Source: Daucus carota subsp. sativus
Lineage: Eukaryota; Streptophyta; Magnoliopsida; Apiales; Apiaceae
Length of the DNA: 64,000 nt
Assembly: GCF_001625215.2 (NCBI RefSeq)
Contig: NC_030385.2
Span: forward strand, 9,727,135-9,791,134
Direction of reading: 5' to 3'
Shown here piece by piece: positions 21,607-32,796 of the stretch. Under the pieces are notes generated by a model. The model was not told the DNA's origin. It saw nothing but the letters and a program-made list of their open reading frames with translations, and did no database searches. Numbering within the stretch: position 1 is the stretch's first letter; each line of letters begins with the position of its first letter. The position numbers were made by a program, and so were the translations under genes.

Positions 21607-22758
21607 TCAGCCTTTTAAATTAGCTTTCATTTCCTGTTCAAAATTGTATTCATCAAATCTCAACTTACCTTGGTACGCATCCATTACCTCAGTAATTTCA
21701 TCATCATACTCAGTGACAAAGATTTCCATGAACTTGCTATCGGTCATTGCCAATATTGACGATAGCATCATACTCCTGTTGTTGCATTGTTTTAACACCA
21801 GAGCCTGAAGAACCGAACACCTAGGAACAGTCCTTTTATGTAAGCTATACTGCAAAACGTTAGGTGAATTTGACAACCTAGATGGACTCCATCCCAATTT
21901 ATAAATAAAGAAATCTAACAATTCCCTCATTCTCTTCTCTGAATAACTCATCACAGTTGGATGCTTCTTGAACATTGTAAAGATATCATCATCACAGAAA
22001 CCATAGCTTCTATACATCTCACATCTAGATTCCCAAGCCTCATCCGAAAGAAAACTTAATGCTCGAACAGCATCGATAAAATACGAAGATGAAAGATCAA
22101 GCCCCATTCCCTTAACCTTCAACACAACCTTACAAAATTTCGTGTGTTGCTCCCCGACAGCTTGACCATACTTGGTAATAAGTTTCAATATCTGGGACTG
22201 CGGCACCCCCATTTCTTGCAAAAACTCAATATTTTTCATAAACGAGGCCGAAAGGCAAAAGGAAAGCACAAAGGGATTGGTTATAACAGCGGCAGCTGCA
22301 TTTTCATCACTACCCGTTGCAGACTTCAACAAGCCAAAAAACGGCATTAGGTGATTATTCAAACTTCTTTTTAAGATAAGCGGATTTTTAGTAATAATTC
22401 TGACAACCTCAGACTCAGACTTGGTAATCGACAACAAAAACTCAAGCTTGGGTTTAATGTACTTATCAGGATGAAATGTAAGTACACCAGGTTGCTTAGA
22501 ATTAATCCTAGTAATATCGGATTGCGAAAACCCGAAATCTTGAAAGAGTTTAAGAACTGAAGTGGGTCTGTCTTCATCAGAGCAAGATTGTAAAGGCACC
22601 ACATTAGAAGCACAAAAATGGGTTTTTACAGAAAACCCACAATTGAGAAATGAGGATTTTGATGGTAAAGAAGCACTAGTTGCAGTAGTATGTAAAGTTC
22701 TGTAAGTATAGGTGCGGATAAAAGCTAGGGTTTGCAAATTACAGAGCATCATCATCAT
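21607..22758 (-). CDS. mTERF family protein, organelle-targeted
   Basis: Single-exon 383-codon gene. Residues 1-50 are Ser/Thr/Arg-rich and acid-poor (YRTLHTTATSASLPSKSS), fitting a mitochondrial or plastid transit peptide. The rest is a string of about 30-residue leucine-rich mTERF helical repeats: SVLKLFQDFGFSQSDITRI, QPGVLTFHPDKYIKPKLEFL, VVRIITKNPLILKRSL, FLQEMGVPQSQILKLITKYG, MYRSYGFCDDDIFTMFKKHP and LGWSPSRLSNSPNVLQYSL, ending in the usual Lys-rich tail. mTERF proteins bind organelle nucleic acids and act in transcription termination, splicing or translation. The intronless structure and length near 380 aa are typical of the expanded plant clade. Which of several adjacent Mets (MMMM) starts the protein cannot be decided. 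Confidence 0.93.
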   Translation of the reverse strand: MMMMLCNLQTLAFIRTYTYRTLHTTATSASLPSKSSFLNCGFSVKTHFCASNVVPLQSCSDEDRPTSVLKLFQDFGFSQSDITRINSKQPGVLTFHPDKYIKPKLEFLLSITKSESEVVRIITKNPLILKRSLNNHLMPFFGLLKSATGSDENAAAAVITNPFVLSFCLSASFMKNIEFLQEMGVPQSQILKLITKYGQAVGEQHTKFCKVVLKVKGMGLDLSSSYFIDAVRALSFLSDEAWESRCEMYRSYGFCDDDIFTMFKKHPTVMSYSEKRMRELLDFFIYKLGWSPSRLSNSPNVLQYSLHKRTVPRCSVLQALVLKQCNNRSMMLSSILAMTDSKFMEIFVTEYDDEITEVMDAYQGKLRFDEYNFEQEMKANLKG

Positions 22759-23000
22759 CTATGAATACATGTATAAAAAAAAAAAAAAGAACTTACAGCA
22801 GAATGATGAAACGGGTGATAGAGCTTGGGAGATTAGGGCCTTGGTTGTGATTGTGGTCTGGGGAGAAATTGAGTTCGAGAGAGATGAATGAGCGGGAGAA
22901 GCTGAGCCCTAGTTTCTTAGTGGGCCGGAGTCGGATATTGGATCACTTGGTAAGAATTTAGCATTTCAGGTGTTTTGGTGGTTATCATATTTAAAAGAAC

Positions 23001-23524
23001 GGGTTAATTGTCTGATTAAGCAATCCTTCACACCAATATATTATTCGGGACACTCTCGAATTTTCGGTCTCATTTGAAACACTATTTTTAAAAAATTTAT
23101 CAATTTTAAAAGTAAAAAAGTTAAATTCAACAACAAATCGACAGTCTGAGAAGTTTTACTCATGGGGATTTAATATATTAGGCTATGGAAATTGTGTAGG
23201 TACGATTAATTGAATTTATGCGTCCAAAAAATGGCTATATATGAATTATTAGGGTTCTTCCTAACCCATCTCTTTCACCATCAATTTTACCCATTTTTTT
23301 GACGCGGAAATTCAATTAATTATACCTACATAATCTCTATAGCCTAATGTATAAAACCCTATGAGTAACACTTCTTAAACTGTCGATTTATTTTCAAATT
23401 TAACATTTTATTTTTAAAACTGATACAATTTCTGAAAACGGTGTTTCAAATGAAACCGAAAATTCGAGAGTGTCCCGGATGATCTATTGGTATGAAGTGA
23501 GTGCCTAATTAGATAATTAACCCC
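23001..23524. repeat. MULE-type fold-back MITE with long TIRs
   Basis: About 524 bp. Arms beginning GGGTTAATTGTCTGATTAAG (left) and, inverted, GGGTTAATTATCTAATTAGG (right) pair over 200 bp or more, sharing GGGACACTCTCGAATTTTCG. Flanked by 9-mers TAAAAGAAC (22992-23000) and TCAAAGAAC (23525-23533), 8 of 9 matching, as expected for a Mutator-type duplication. Confidence 0.8.
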
Positions 23525-23658
23525 TCAAAGAACTAGCACCAAGTTCAAAACATATCTTATGATATTTTTTTTTTGAAAAAAGAATTAATTAAATAATAAA
23601 AAATCATACAATATTTATAAAAATAATCGACTCCAATAAATATAAAATGAATTAAAAA

Positions 23659-23965
23659 TGGCCCCAAATATCAAATATTCTTGGAGTAATGCCCAAAATA
23701 ACAGAGTTGGAAAAAATTGCCTCAAATACCAGTTAGAGACGCTGATGATCTAGTGTTTTCAATTTTGGGATGAAAACGATCGTGTAGCGTTTTGTTATTT
23801 TAACCCAACAAACACCTAATAAGACGCTACACGATGTAGCGTTCTAATTAGGATTAACCTAATTAGACGCTACACGATGTGATGTTACTAAATGATAGTT
23901 GGGGCCATTTTTCTAGATCCTGATATTTAGGGCATTAATCATGAATATTCGGGAATTCAGGGCCA
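23659..23965. repeat. Fold-back element with ACGCTACACGAT core palindromes
   Basis: The left arm TGGCCCCAAATATCAAATAT...TAATGCCC is an imperfect inverse of the right arm (GGGCATTAATCATGAATATT...CAGGGCCA). The core holds GACGCTACACGATGTAGCGT (about 23823-23842) and a second GACGCTACACGATGTGATGT (about 23867), flanking CTAATTAGGATTAACCTAATTAG. Non-coding. Confidence 0.6.
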
Positions 23966-24101
23966 CCCAAAATGAATCATGTGACTCATTAACCTAGTCT
24001 GTATGAATCTATCGCCTCATTACAACTGGTTTGAGTTATCGACTGTAATTACAATTTCATATAAATCTTTCTTAATAAATCAAACTCTTGAAATCCAATA
24101 G

Positions 24102-24302
24102 ATCTAAAGTTCTGGACATTGAATTACACCAAAACACACCAAACTCTCACAAGGAGATAATAAACAAAATCTAAAGTTCTGGACATTCAATTATACCAAA
24201 ACACACCAAACTCTCACAAGGAGATAATAAACAAAATCTAAAGTTCTGGACATTCAATTACACCAAAACACACCAAACTCTCACAAATAGATAATAAACA
24301 AA
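24102..24302 (+). repeat. 67-bp tandem repeat, three copies
   Basis: Units start ATCTAAAGTTCTGGACATT at 24102, 24169 and 24236, with only a few substitutions between copies. No coding function seen. Confidence 0.9.
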
Positions 24303-26996
24303 ACCTAAATAAAATTGGGAACAAAACTCATCAAAAAAAAATTATCAAACAAACAATACAATCTCGAAAGATAGAAATCCTTACGTGAGGAGGAGTATTA
24401 TTAAAAACAAATCAAAGTAAAGAAAAAAATTGATTTTGGACTTTCCATCGATGTAAATCGTTCGAAATCCTCGACAACGCTTTAAATTTGCTGAACATGT
24501 AAGATAGTGTGCTTCAATGATATTAGCTATATTGGTCGGCTATCATTTGAAAATAGTATGTTATTGATAATTTAGATTGTTAAAATAGAATATATCAGTT
24601 CAAAATGATAATAAATGATGTGCAATCTTCATACAAATTTCTTACATACATGTAAAAGTTCGACAAATATAATCATCCATAGGAGGTTGACTAGAATTGT
24701 AGACAACATATAAGTATCATTGGAGTGCGATTTTTTCGAGAGGTTAGCGAAATTTTTTATTTTTGATATGTCAACTCACATTCTAGCACTTTGTATGGTT
24801 GGAGATGCTCTTGTAATACATTTCTTACATTTGCTCTTTGGGCAGATAGAACAGTAAATTTTATGACCATTCTTGAAAACAACCAAGTTGAGTTGACCAG
24901 GTATGTCATCACTTATGATGGTTATAAGAATAATCATTTCATATCAGGGTGTTTTAGTCAAAAACAGAGAATATTGTATGATAAGTCTTGACCTTTAGAT
25001 CATCAACAATAGATGATGTTAGATAAAAAGTATGAGAAAAAACCATGCATTATTGCATATACTTTTGTTTTAGGAAGACAGATCATTTATCTTTTCATTT
25101 GTTAGTTTTTCTTGACTTACTTTCTCGTCAAAATTTCCTTGCAAATACTGGGACCAGAGCCTCTCAGCTGCATATATTATTATCTTAGACTCTCTGTGAG
25201 GTGTGTGCATAATTATGACCACCCTCTGTCACTGACTCACAGTATTATGCCTTCATTAGATAGTTCTTGAATTTTCTTTTATCTAAGAATTAAAAATTTC
25301 TGCTTCTATTTTTTTATACAAACAAGTTAAGAAAACCAGAAAGGAGCTATGCTTCTTGCAACAAGCGATGTGTAGTATCCTTTTTTGTATTGTTCGATTT
25401 ATATTTTTTATTTGATTATTCGGATATGCCAACTAGTTACGAAATCGCATTGATCGTCTCGACTCGTGTCCTAGCTCGTGGGAGAGCTAGATTTGCCTCA
25501 ATTTTTTGTCTCTTTCCTTCAGCATTTCTGAAATTAGCTTCTGTTATTTCAAGATGATACGAAATACGACATTATTTTGCGCTTTTAGTTGAACATGATC
25601 CTATAAAATCTGAGACCAGGTTGTGTGTAAATAAACAAAGGACCACATAATAAAACACAAATTCCTCAAATTATATAAAGGGAGTCTTCATAGAACATTT
25701 TATAGTACTTATCCACCAGGACTCTTCTTTCTGCTGCTGGGGGATCCATCATAACTAAAGTACCACTTGGACAGGCAGTGAAGCAGATGTTCACATGGGC
25801 TTATGAAAATGAGGTAAAGCTAATCTTCTTCCAGTCCCCACCATTTAGTTTCAGTCTTCATTTCTTAATTTCCTTGCAGATTAATCATACTAACTGCCAG
25901 CTTTTAGTATCTTTTTTCCTTCCTTTTTTACTATATATTGGATTTTATTTAACTATATTTGACATTTTTTCCTGGCACATATATTTGACCTTGTGCATAA
26001 TTTTTAAACTCTTATGCCATTTGTCAAAATTATTTACAGTAGTAGTATCCACTTGCCAGATTATCATGTCTTGGTCATAACTTAACTCCTAACAATTCTC
26101 ACCGCCTTATAATTCAAATAACTGGCAGAAATATTATTTGAATACATAGTTCATGAAGCATAAACAAATCATAAGATGATGAGTTTATATGATTTTAAGT
26201 TTTAAATGGCTTGACATGTCGAACACTCAACCTCTTGTTACTGAGAGAAGATTGTTATCCGCTGAGCTATAATGTTACAAAGTAAGATGAGTTGTTATTC
26301 TATGGAAGGTGGTATCAGTAACTCTGTAAACCACAGACACTTGAAGTGGTCAGTGTTAGTTTCGAAAATGACAGTTAGAAAATAGCAGGAAGAGGATGAG
26401 AAAGAGGACCCCTTGATGATGACTGAGACTTGCTCATTAGTCACTGTAAAGTTACTATTCATCATACTCTATAATACATAGTCCATATGCTTAATGATCA
26501 AATTTAGCTTATTTTTCTTCCCCTTTTCAGTGCACATTGTTATCTTTCGAATATTGTACATATAATGTGCTTTGAGAACCAGAAGAAGAAAGCATGCCTT
26601 TCTGGGACATTATTTACTTGCAGTTTTAATGGATTTAGGGTGTTTCCATGACCCTGTTATTAGAGAATTGTTGAATTTACTAGCTGGGCTTCTTTCATAT
26701 TCCTCCTTCAGTTCCATATGAGCCTACTCGAAGGTATGTATCCGAATTACCATTTTCCTGTCATATGATAACACGGTGCTTTCAGATAGTTTGTTGTGGA
26801 CATTGAATTCTTGGTTAGGTGAGATGAGCCAAGATAATTTAACTGTATCAACATCTGATGGCATTTCACTGAGTTTTCATGCTTCTTATAACCTTGTTCT
26901 TGTGATATAATTCCTATTTGTTTTATTCTTGTCTTGGACTAAGGTGACCTTGGAGATACATAATCGACTGTGCATTGTATTGAATTATAGTTCTTG
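24303..26996. other. Long region upstream of IQD gene, mostly unassigned
   Basis: AT-rich DNA that probably includes the IQD promoter and possibly an untranslated first exon. One coding-like stretch, 25720-25813, is bounded by CAG on the left and GTAAAG on the right and reads GSIITKVPLGQAVKQMFTWA; it is unconnected to any gene I can identify. A tRNA-like SINE remnant lies at 26208-26275. Confidence 0.35.
26208..26275 (-). repeat. tRNA-derived SINE-like remnant
   Basis: On the minus strand the sequence reads TATAGCTCAGCGGATAACAA (A-box-like) followed about 25 nt later by GGTTGAGTGTTCGACATG (B-box-like), the internal polymerase III promoter layout of plant tRNA-derived SINEs. No tRNA cloverleaf is intact. 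Confidence 0.45.
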
Positions 26997-28596
26997 ATGG
27001 GAAAGAAAAAGAGCTGGCTTAGTGCGGTGAAAAGACTTTTCATTCCTGAGGGAAAACGAGAGGAAGACAAGGTAGGTTTGCATAATCACGAATTTTTCTT
27101 TGATCACTAAGCATTTAGAGTTCGTTTTCTCATGGTTGTTATGTTTCAGAAGTCTAAGAGATGGGGATGGTTTTTTGGAGGGATTAAGACCAAACAATTG
27201 CCCGCAATTTCAGTGCCACAAAGAACTTTGATCGAAGCAAATGAAGAGCAGAGAAAGCACGCCATGGTTGTTGCTGTTGCAACGGCTGCTGCAGCTGAAG
27301 CTGCTGTCAGTGCTGCACATGCTGCAGCTGAAGTTGTCCGGTTGACAAGTACCCCTAGTAACTTTGGGAAGACAACTCGCAACTTGGCTGCAACTAAAAT
27401 TCAAACCTACTTCCGTGCCTATCTTGTGAGCTTAACCAACTCTCGACTTCAAACTTTCTCAGCTGTGTGATAAGATACTTGTAAGCAACTAATATTGCGT
27501 TTCAATGGAACTAAATTTGCAGGCACGAAAAGCACTGAAGGCACTCAAAGGAGTCGTTCTGCTTCAAGCCGTGATTCGAGGCCAAAATGTCAGACGACAA
27601 ATCATTACTCACATGAAGTCTCTGCAGTCTATTTTAAAGCCACAATCACAAGTTCATCAGATTCATGTCCCCACCAGTGAGGAAAGGTGTGTACATGGAA
27701 ACGATATCCAGTCATTTAGCCCCAAAAAGATGTTGGTAAACAAAGACGAGAACAATAAGGCAAGGATTCTACCTACCAGAATGCTCTAAGTTAATAGCTT
27801 ATAATGATGGGACATTCAGATGATGCTTTTTATGTTTGGTTGTTTCAGCTGGGATGCAAAAGCAGCACCACCTGGGATTACAGCTTGTTTACAGAAGAGG
27901 ATATGGAAGTCTCATGGTTACCTAAGAAAGATGGTAGTGCAAAAAGAGACCGAATGAAGAAATCCTACTCCCATAGGGTAATAAAACTAAGCTACTTACT
28001 AATATTGAACCACTTTATCCAAATTGCAGAGAAATTTTTTTTGTCAAAATATGACTTTTTCAATTATTCAGGAGAGACCAAATAACATAGTTTCTGGAGA
28101 ATACTCAAATAAAGAAGATGGCGGAAAGAGGCCATGGTTTGAAGAGCTTCAAGACGTTAAAATACGAGCAGCCAAAAAAGGTCAGAAGTTCAAGGAAAAG
28201 ACAGAATCAAACTTCATTGATATAGTTTCAACTGGAAGAACACAACATAAACTGAAAAATGTAGTGAAGGGGGAGTCAATGGAGGTATTAAACTCTTCTC
28301 TTACACTCCCACGAAGATCATTTTCAAGAACAAACAAGAAAGAGTACTCAATTGTGGACGACACTTCTTTACCACATTCTCCGGTTTTTCCAGCTTACAT
28401 GGCTGCCACGGAATCTGCCAAAGCAAAGATAAGATCTGCAAGCACCCCAAGGCAACGCCTCGCACATATAGATTTTTCTTCTGTCCATAATTCACTATAT
28501 AAGCCCGTGCTATCTTCTTGGACCTCATGGGATGGAGAACTGCCTGAATTTAGAGGAAAGGGTGCCACTTCTCTGCATAAATCGCAAAAATTATGA
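26997..28596 (+). CDS. IQ67-domain (IQD) calmodulin-binding protein
   Basis: IQD proteins are plant scaffolds that bind calmodulin and often decorate microtubules or the plasma membrane. Five exons fit in phase 0: 26997-27071, 27150-27425, 27523-27759, 27849-27977, 28072-28596 (413 aa). N-terminal [20 protein letters not shown] is the family signature. The IQ67 domain (about residues 95-140) has [13 protein letters not shown], then [20 protein letters not shown], with the phase-0 intron inside it that characterises the family. The C-terminal half holds [30 protein letters not shown] and the conserved [20 protein letters not shown] motif. Exon 3 seems to end at a GC donor (AAG|GCAAGG); a GT donor at 27736 would also keep frame but drop 8 codons. 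Basic, Ser-rich protein. Confidence 0.94.
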
Positions 28597-28858
28597 GGCA
28601 AAATTACCCTGAAAAATATGCTGAAAGTTGATTCACTGATATCATCTTATGTTAGCTCGTAACATCACATAGACAAAAAGATTAAGCTACCTTGTACTTG
28701 AAATCGTTTGTTATATAAGTGTTCCCTAGGTTTTTGAGTGGTTAACATATAAAGCTCCCTGTTCTTGGTTGATTTATTCTGTGATTAATAGTTTTATTGT
28801 TACTTTTCCCACCGGAAACTCCTTATCTGACATGAGGGTTGTACATGAAATCTGTTAG

Positions 28859-29180
28859 CTAGAGATGTAATTCAAGTCGGCTCGCAAACTCGTCCGGATC
28901 GAACTCGTTTAACTCGGCTCGGCTCGTTAAACGAACCAAATTCGGACAAAAGTTCAGGCTCGTTTAATTAAACTAGCTGATTCGACTCGCGAAATTAAAC
29001 GAGCCGAGTTCAGATAGAGGTTTAAGTGTAAATTTATACGAGCTGCTCACTCGACTTGTTAAAACCAACTCGTTTAGCAAAACAAGCCGACTCGACTCAT
29101 GAAATTAAATGAGTTGGCTTGACTCAATTAAACTTGCCTCGAATTAGACTCGGCTCGAAACTCAGCTTTTTACATCCCTC
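28859..29180. mobile_element. hAT-type MITE with CGGCTCG-rich interior
   Basis: Ends TAGAGATGTAA and, inverted, GAGGGATGTAA (9 of 11 match), flanked by CTGTTAG on both sides (28852-28858 and 29181-29187; 7 of 8 if extended). The interior is filled with CTCGTTTAA/GGCTCG/AACTCG words. Located 260 bp past the IQD stop. Confidence 0.75.
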
Positions 29181-29422
29181 CTGTTAGGATCATGGAAATA
29201 ATGAAGCAGACTTAGGACATCGTTATATAACTGTTGATGTTACTTATAACACCTGATTCTCATTATTCAACCGTCCAGTCTACATTTCGCTGTTGTGGTA
29301 CAGCTATTAAATTTTGGCATTTTTGGACCCATCGATTTGACAATAAATCACGTCCAATTTCAGTTCCCACATTCATTCTCGTGTTCACACATGTTTGATA
29401 GACGACTTTCAGGGAGATTATG

Positions 29423-29661
29423 TGGGTGTTTGGCACGGGCTTATAAGCCCGACTTCTAAATTATAAATTAGAATCACTTATTTGTACTGTAAGAAATCAA
29501 GAAGTACTTAAAAAAACTACGATTACTAGTTTTTGTCTCACGACTTCTACTTATTTCCCAAACATTTTTATCACTTATAAGTGTTAACTTGCTTCTAACT
29601 TTTACTTCACTTTTTTACTTTAAGCAATAAGCACTTATTTTAAGCTCACCCAAACGGCCCC
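29423..29661 (-). repeat. GGGGCCGTTTGG-type MITE, copy 2
   Basis: Begins TGGGTGTTTGGCACGGGCTT and ends CTCACCCAAACGGCCCCT, the reverse orientation of copy 1. Internal ACTTATAAGTG and AAGCAATAAGCACTTATTTT words match the other copies. Confidence 0.7.
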
Positions 29662-30151
29662 TACATATCATAAACTTGAAAGAGCTCAAATTACTATACA
29701 AATTACAAGACAGACACTTCTCCAAATAACAAGAAAAAGAACTGAAATAATTACTATACAATGACTATGTGTTCGACACTTGTAATTCGATATGATACAG
29801 TTCTACAACTGAAATAATTATGCCCCCTGTGACATAAGTCCGAAACCCAAATTACATACAGACGTACACAAACATTGCTCTTGTTTTACATAATTGAACA
29901 CACACGTATCCGTCTTGGCATCTTCTATCAATTCATTCCCTGATTCATTCATCCATGCCATATCTTCTGATACATTATGTTTTACACCTTTAATGGATAC
30001 AGTAAATGGCTGGTCCTTGACCATTGTTCAACCATCCCATATAACAACAGATGTTGGTCAGTAATCCATGGATGTGAGTTACTATACAAGCCTTCTAAAT
30101 TTGGTATGACCTCGTGACAGAATATATGTACCAAACTTTATCCTTCATCTT
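29662..30151. other. 3' flank of RECA2 gene
   Basis: Directly downstream of the RECA2 stop on the minus strand; expected to hold its 3' UTR. A 68-codon minus-strand frame (29818-30024) has no family features and is not called. Confidence 0.4.
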
Positions 30152-32729
30152 TTATGTCACTATATGGAACAATTGATCTCTTAAGGTTTTAACTACTATA
30201 TTCAAAACTTCCTCGTTTTGTGATAAATAACTTTCAGCTTCCGCTTTACTGTTCAAAACATTTCCTTCTATAAAATAGCTATTTCCTTCTTTCAAGATAA
30301 CTCCATGTTGACAGCCCATTTCCAATACCTCAGATTCAGGGCAAATGCCTCTTCCAAACTGGATATCTAATTCAGCTGTTCTCATTGCAGGTGCAAGTTT
30401 GTTTTTAACCACTTGGACACGTATCCCTAGACCAGTAGCCTGGAACATCATAACAAATTTTACACCATTGTATCATCACATAAACACATAATTCTCACAA
30501 CTTAGTCAAATACACAAGGATAATTAATCATGTTGGCACTAAAGATTTGTTTTTCGTTGCAACTTAGTGTATTCTAAATTTTGGCATTAATAAAAGGCCT
30601 AAATGTTGCCTTATATAGTATTTAATGTCAAAGGTCATTGATAATTAAAGAAGTGTCAATATTTGTAGAATGCATACCTCATCCCTGCTTGTGAGCAATT
30701 TTTTTCTGTTTATCTTCATCCGTATAGTCGAATAGAATTGCAATGCATTCCCACCACAAGTTATCTCATCAGTACATCCAAATCCTTTGCCCGACCTTAA
30801 ATCTGATCTCACCTAGTGAAGCAACAAAAAGCTTCGCAAATAATTTAAAGACATGGCAAATATTTACATGAGCATTCTGAGAGATCCTAACCTGATTAAT
30901 AAAGATGATAAGAGTCTTGGAGTTGCATAATGAATATTGAATTTTCCGTAGTGCTTGAGTCATTATTCGTGATTGTATGTTCTCGTAATTTTCACCTATC
31001 ATACAATCAATTTCACGTTGGGGAACAAGAGCAGCAACCTGCAAAGGCAACACGTTTAAAATTTAAAAATGACAAACGACGAAGACAGTTCCAGATCAGA
31101 GGCCAACTTTTTTAAAACAGAAGTTCTTGAGCAAATTGTTCCCACGCCATAACCTATTTTAGTGAATCAAATTGAAATGTGATGTTTGCTTTCTGCATTA
31201 GTAAAAAATACTTTCAATATGAGAAAAACTAAAGACAATTTCCCCTAGACTGGGAAAAAAAACACGAGTCCACATTGAACCAATTTCTTCTGGAGAGGTT
31301 ACAACTTAAACAAAATTAGGCAGAATTAAATAATGTAACGATGTACCAAGTCCAGTATCCAGCCTAACGATATAATAAGATTTTTATACATGCAGAACTA
31401 AAACATTGAGATAGTAAACATAAACTGGTAAAGTGTAAAATTCATCATATAATCACAAACATTGCAAGGAATGGTTTAAAATCAGTGATTAACTCTTACA
31501 CTGTCTACCACGACTACATCCACAGATCCACTTTTTGTCAGTGTATGTACAATACTCAACAAATTTTCAGCTGAATCAGGCTGTGATATAAGTAGATTTT
31601 CTGTGTTTACACCTATTGACTCTGCAAGTGAAGGGTCCAATGCATTTTCCACATCCAGATATGCACAGTAGCCTGTCAGAAGAAAAACTTATCATTACCA
31701 AATACATAATGAAAAATATAGTACTACATTTGAGGAGTATCATCTCAAAAGCGATGTCTCCATATGGAGATTTGCATCAGTAACGTTTGACTTTCTAGAG
31801 CAGACCTCATTTTACAAGAGACTAGAGTATAGGAGGTCAAAAGGTGCCTGAAATTGTTCGACTAGAACACAGGAAGTCAAAAGGTTCCTGAAATTGTTAC
31901 TACTTTATTCAATGTAACTTCAAAACCCATTATATAGTAATTGTACATAATTGTTTGTCTTTTACTGATTATTATACAAGTAATCATGAACTATTTTCAT
32001 TTGAAAAAAAAATTAAGGTTGCATATCATGATCAAGGAAAACTATACTCCGACCTACCAATTGTTAACATTCGGGTTGCCGGTTGGGGATGGAGGTCATA
32101 AAAAACTCACAAAAAGAAGAAAAATGGGTGATTTGGCGGACTTACTAAATTTAGTGAAGATAAATATGTTACTCAAAGAAATGCTAACAGATGGATGGGA
32201 CGTCCCAAAAGGAAAAATGTTATAAATTGGTTGGGAGTTGGGACGGAGGGAGTATTAATTTAAACACTATTCACTGATTCCCTCAAAATCTTTATCGAGT
32301 TACTGATGTTGACTTTAGAACAGATGAGCGAACGTGGGAAGTTCACTACTCTTTGGTTAAGAGTTAAACCACAAGAGAAGAATCATGTATAGTTACAGCT
32401 CACCTCACTACATCTTATGCATTCAGACATGACAAAGAAAAATCATGCAATGATGTACTTGACATATGGACTAACTCCACCTGATAATTCATTTACAAGC
32501 ATTAATGTACTTAACGTGAGCTTGCATCTCTAAAAACCAGAACAGCACAGGAACAAAAAACCTAGGGCTTGACAGATTCAGTGCTAAGAGATTTTTGGAT
32601 AAGTAATGATTAATGTCCATTATTAAGAGATATAGAGATATAGTCTGTCGGCCTTATAATTTAATAATTAAAAGTGGAGGAAAAAACCCAACACATCACG
32701 TTTTAGCTTATTCAATCATTTTGGACACG

Positions 32730-32796
<67 letters not shown>

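Noticed and set aside
29818..30024. 68-codon minus-strand frame downstream of RECA2
   Set aside because: The RECA2 frame already terminates at 30152 at the expected C-terminal length; this is probably 3' UTR.
31941..32225. 94-codon plus-strand frame in RECA2 intron 4
   Set aside because: Coincides with a Stowaway-like MITE and has no protein features.
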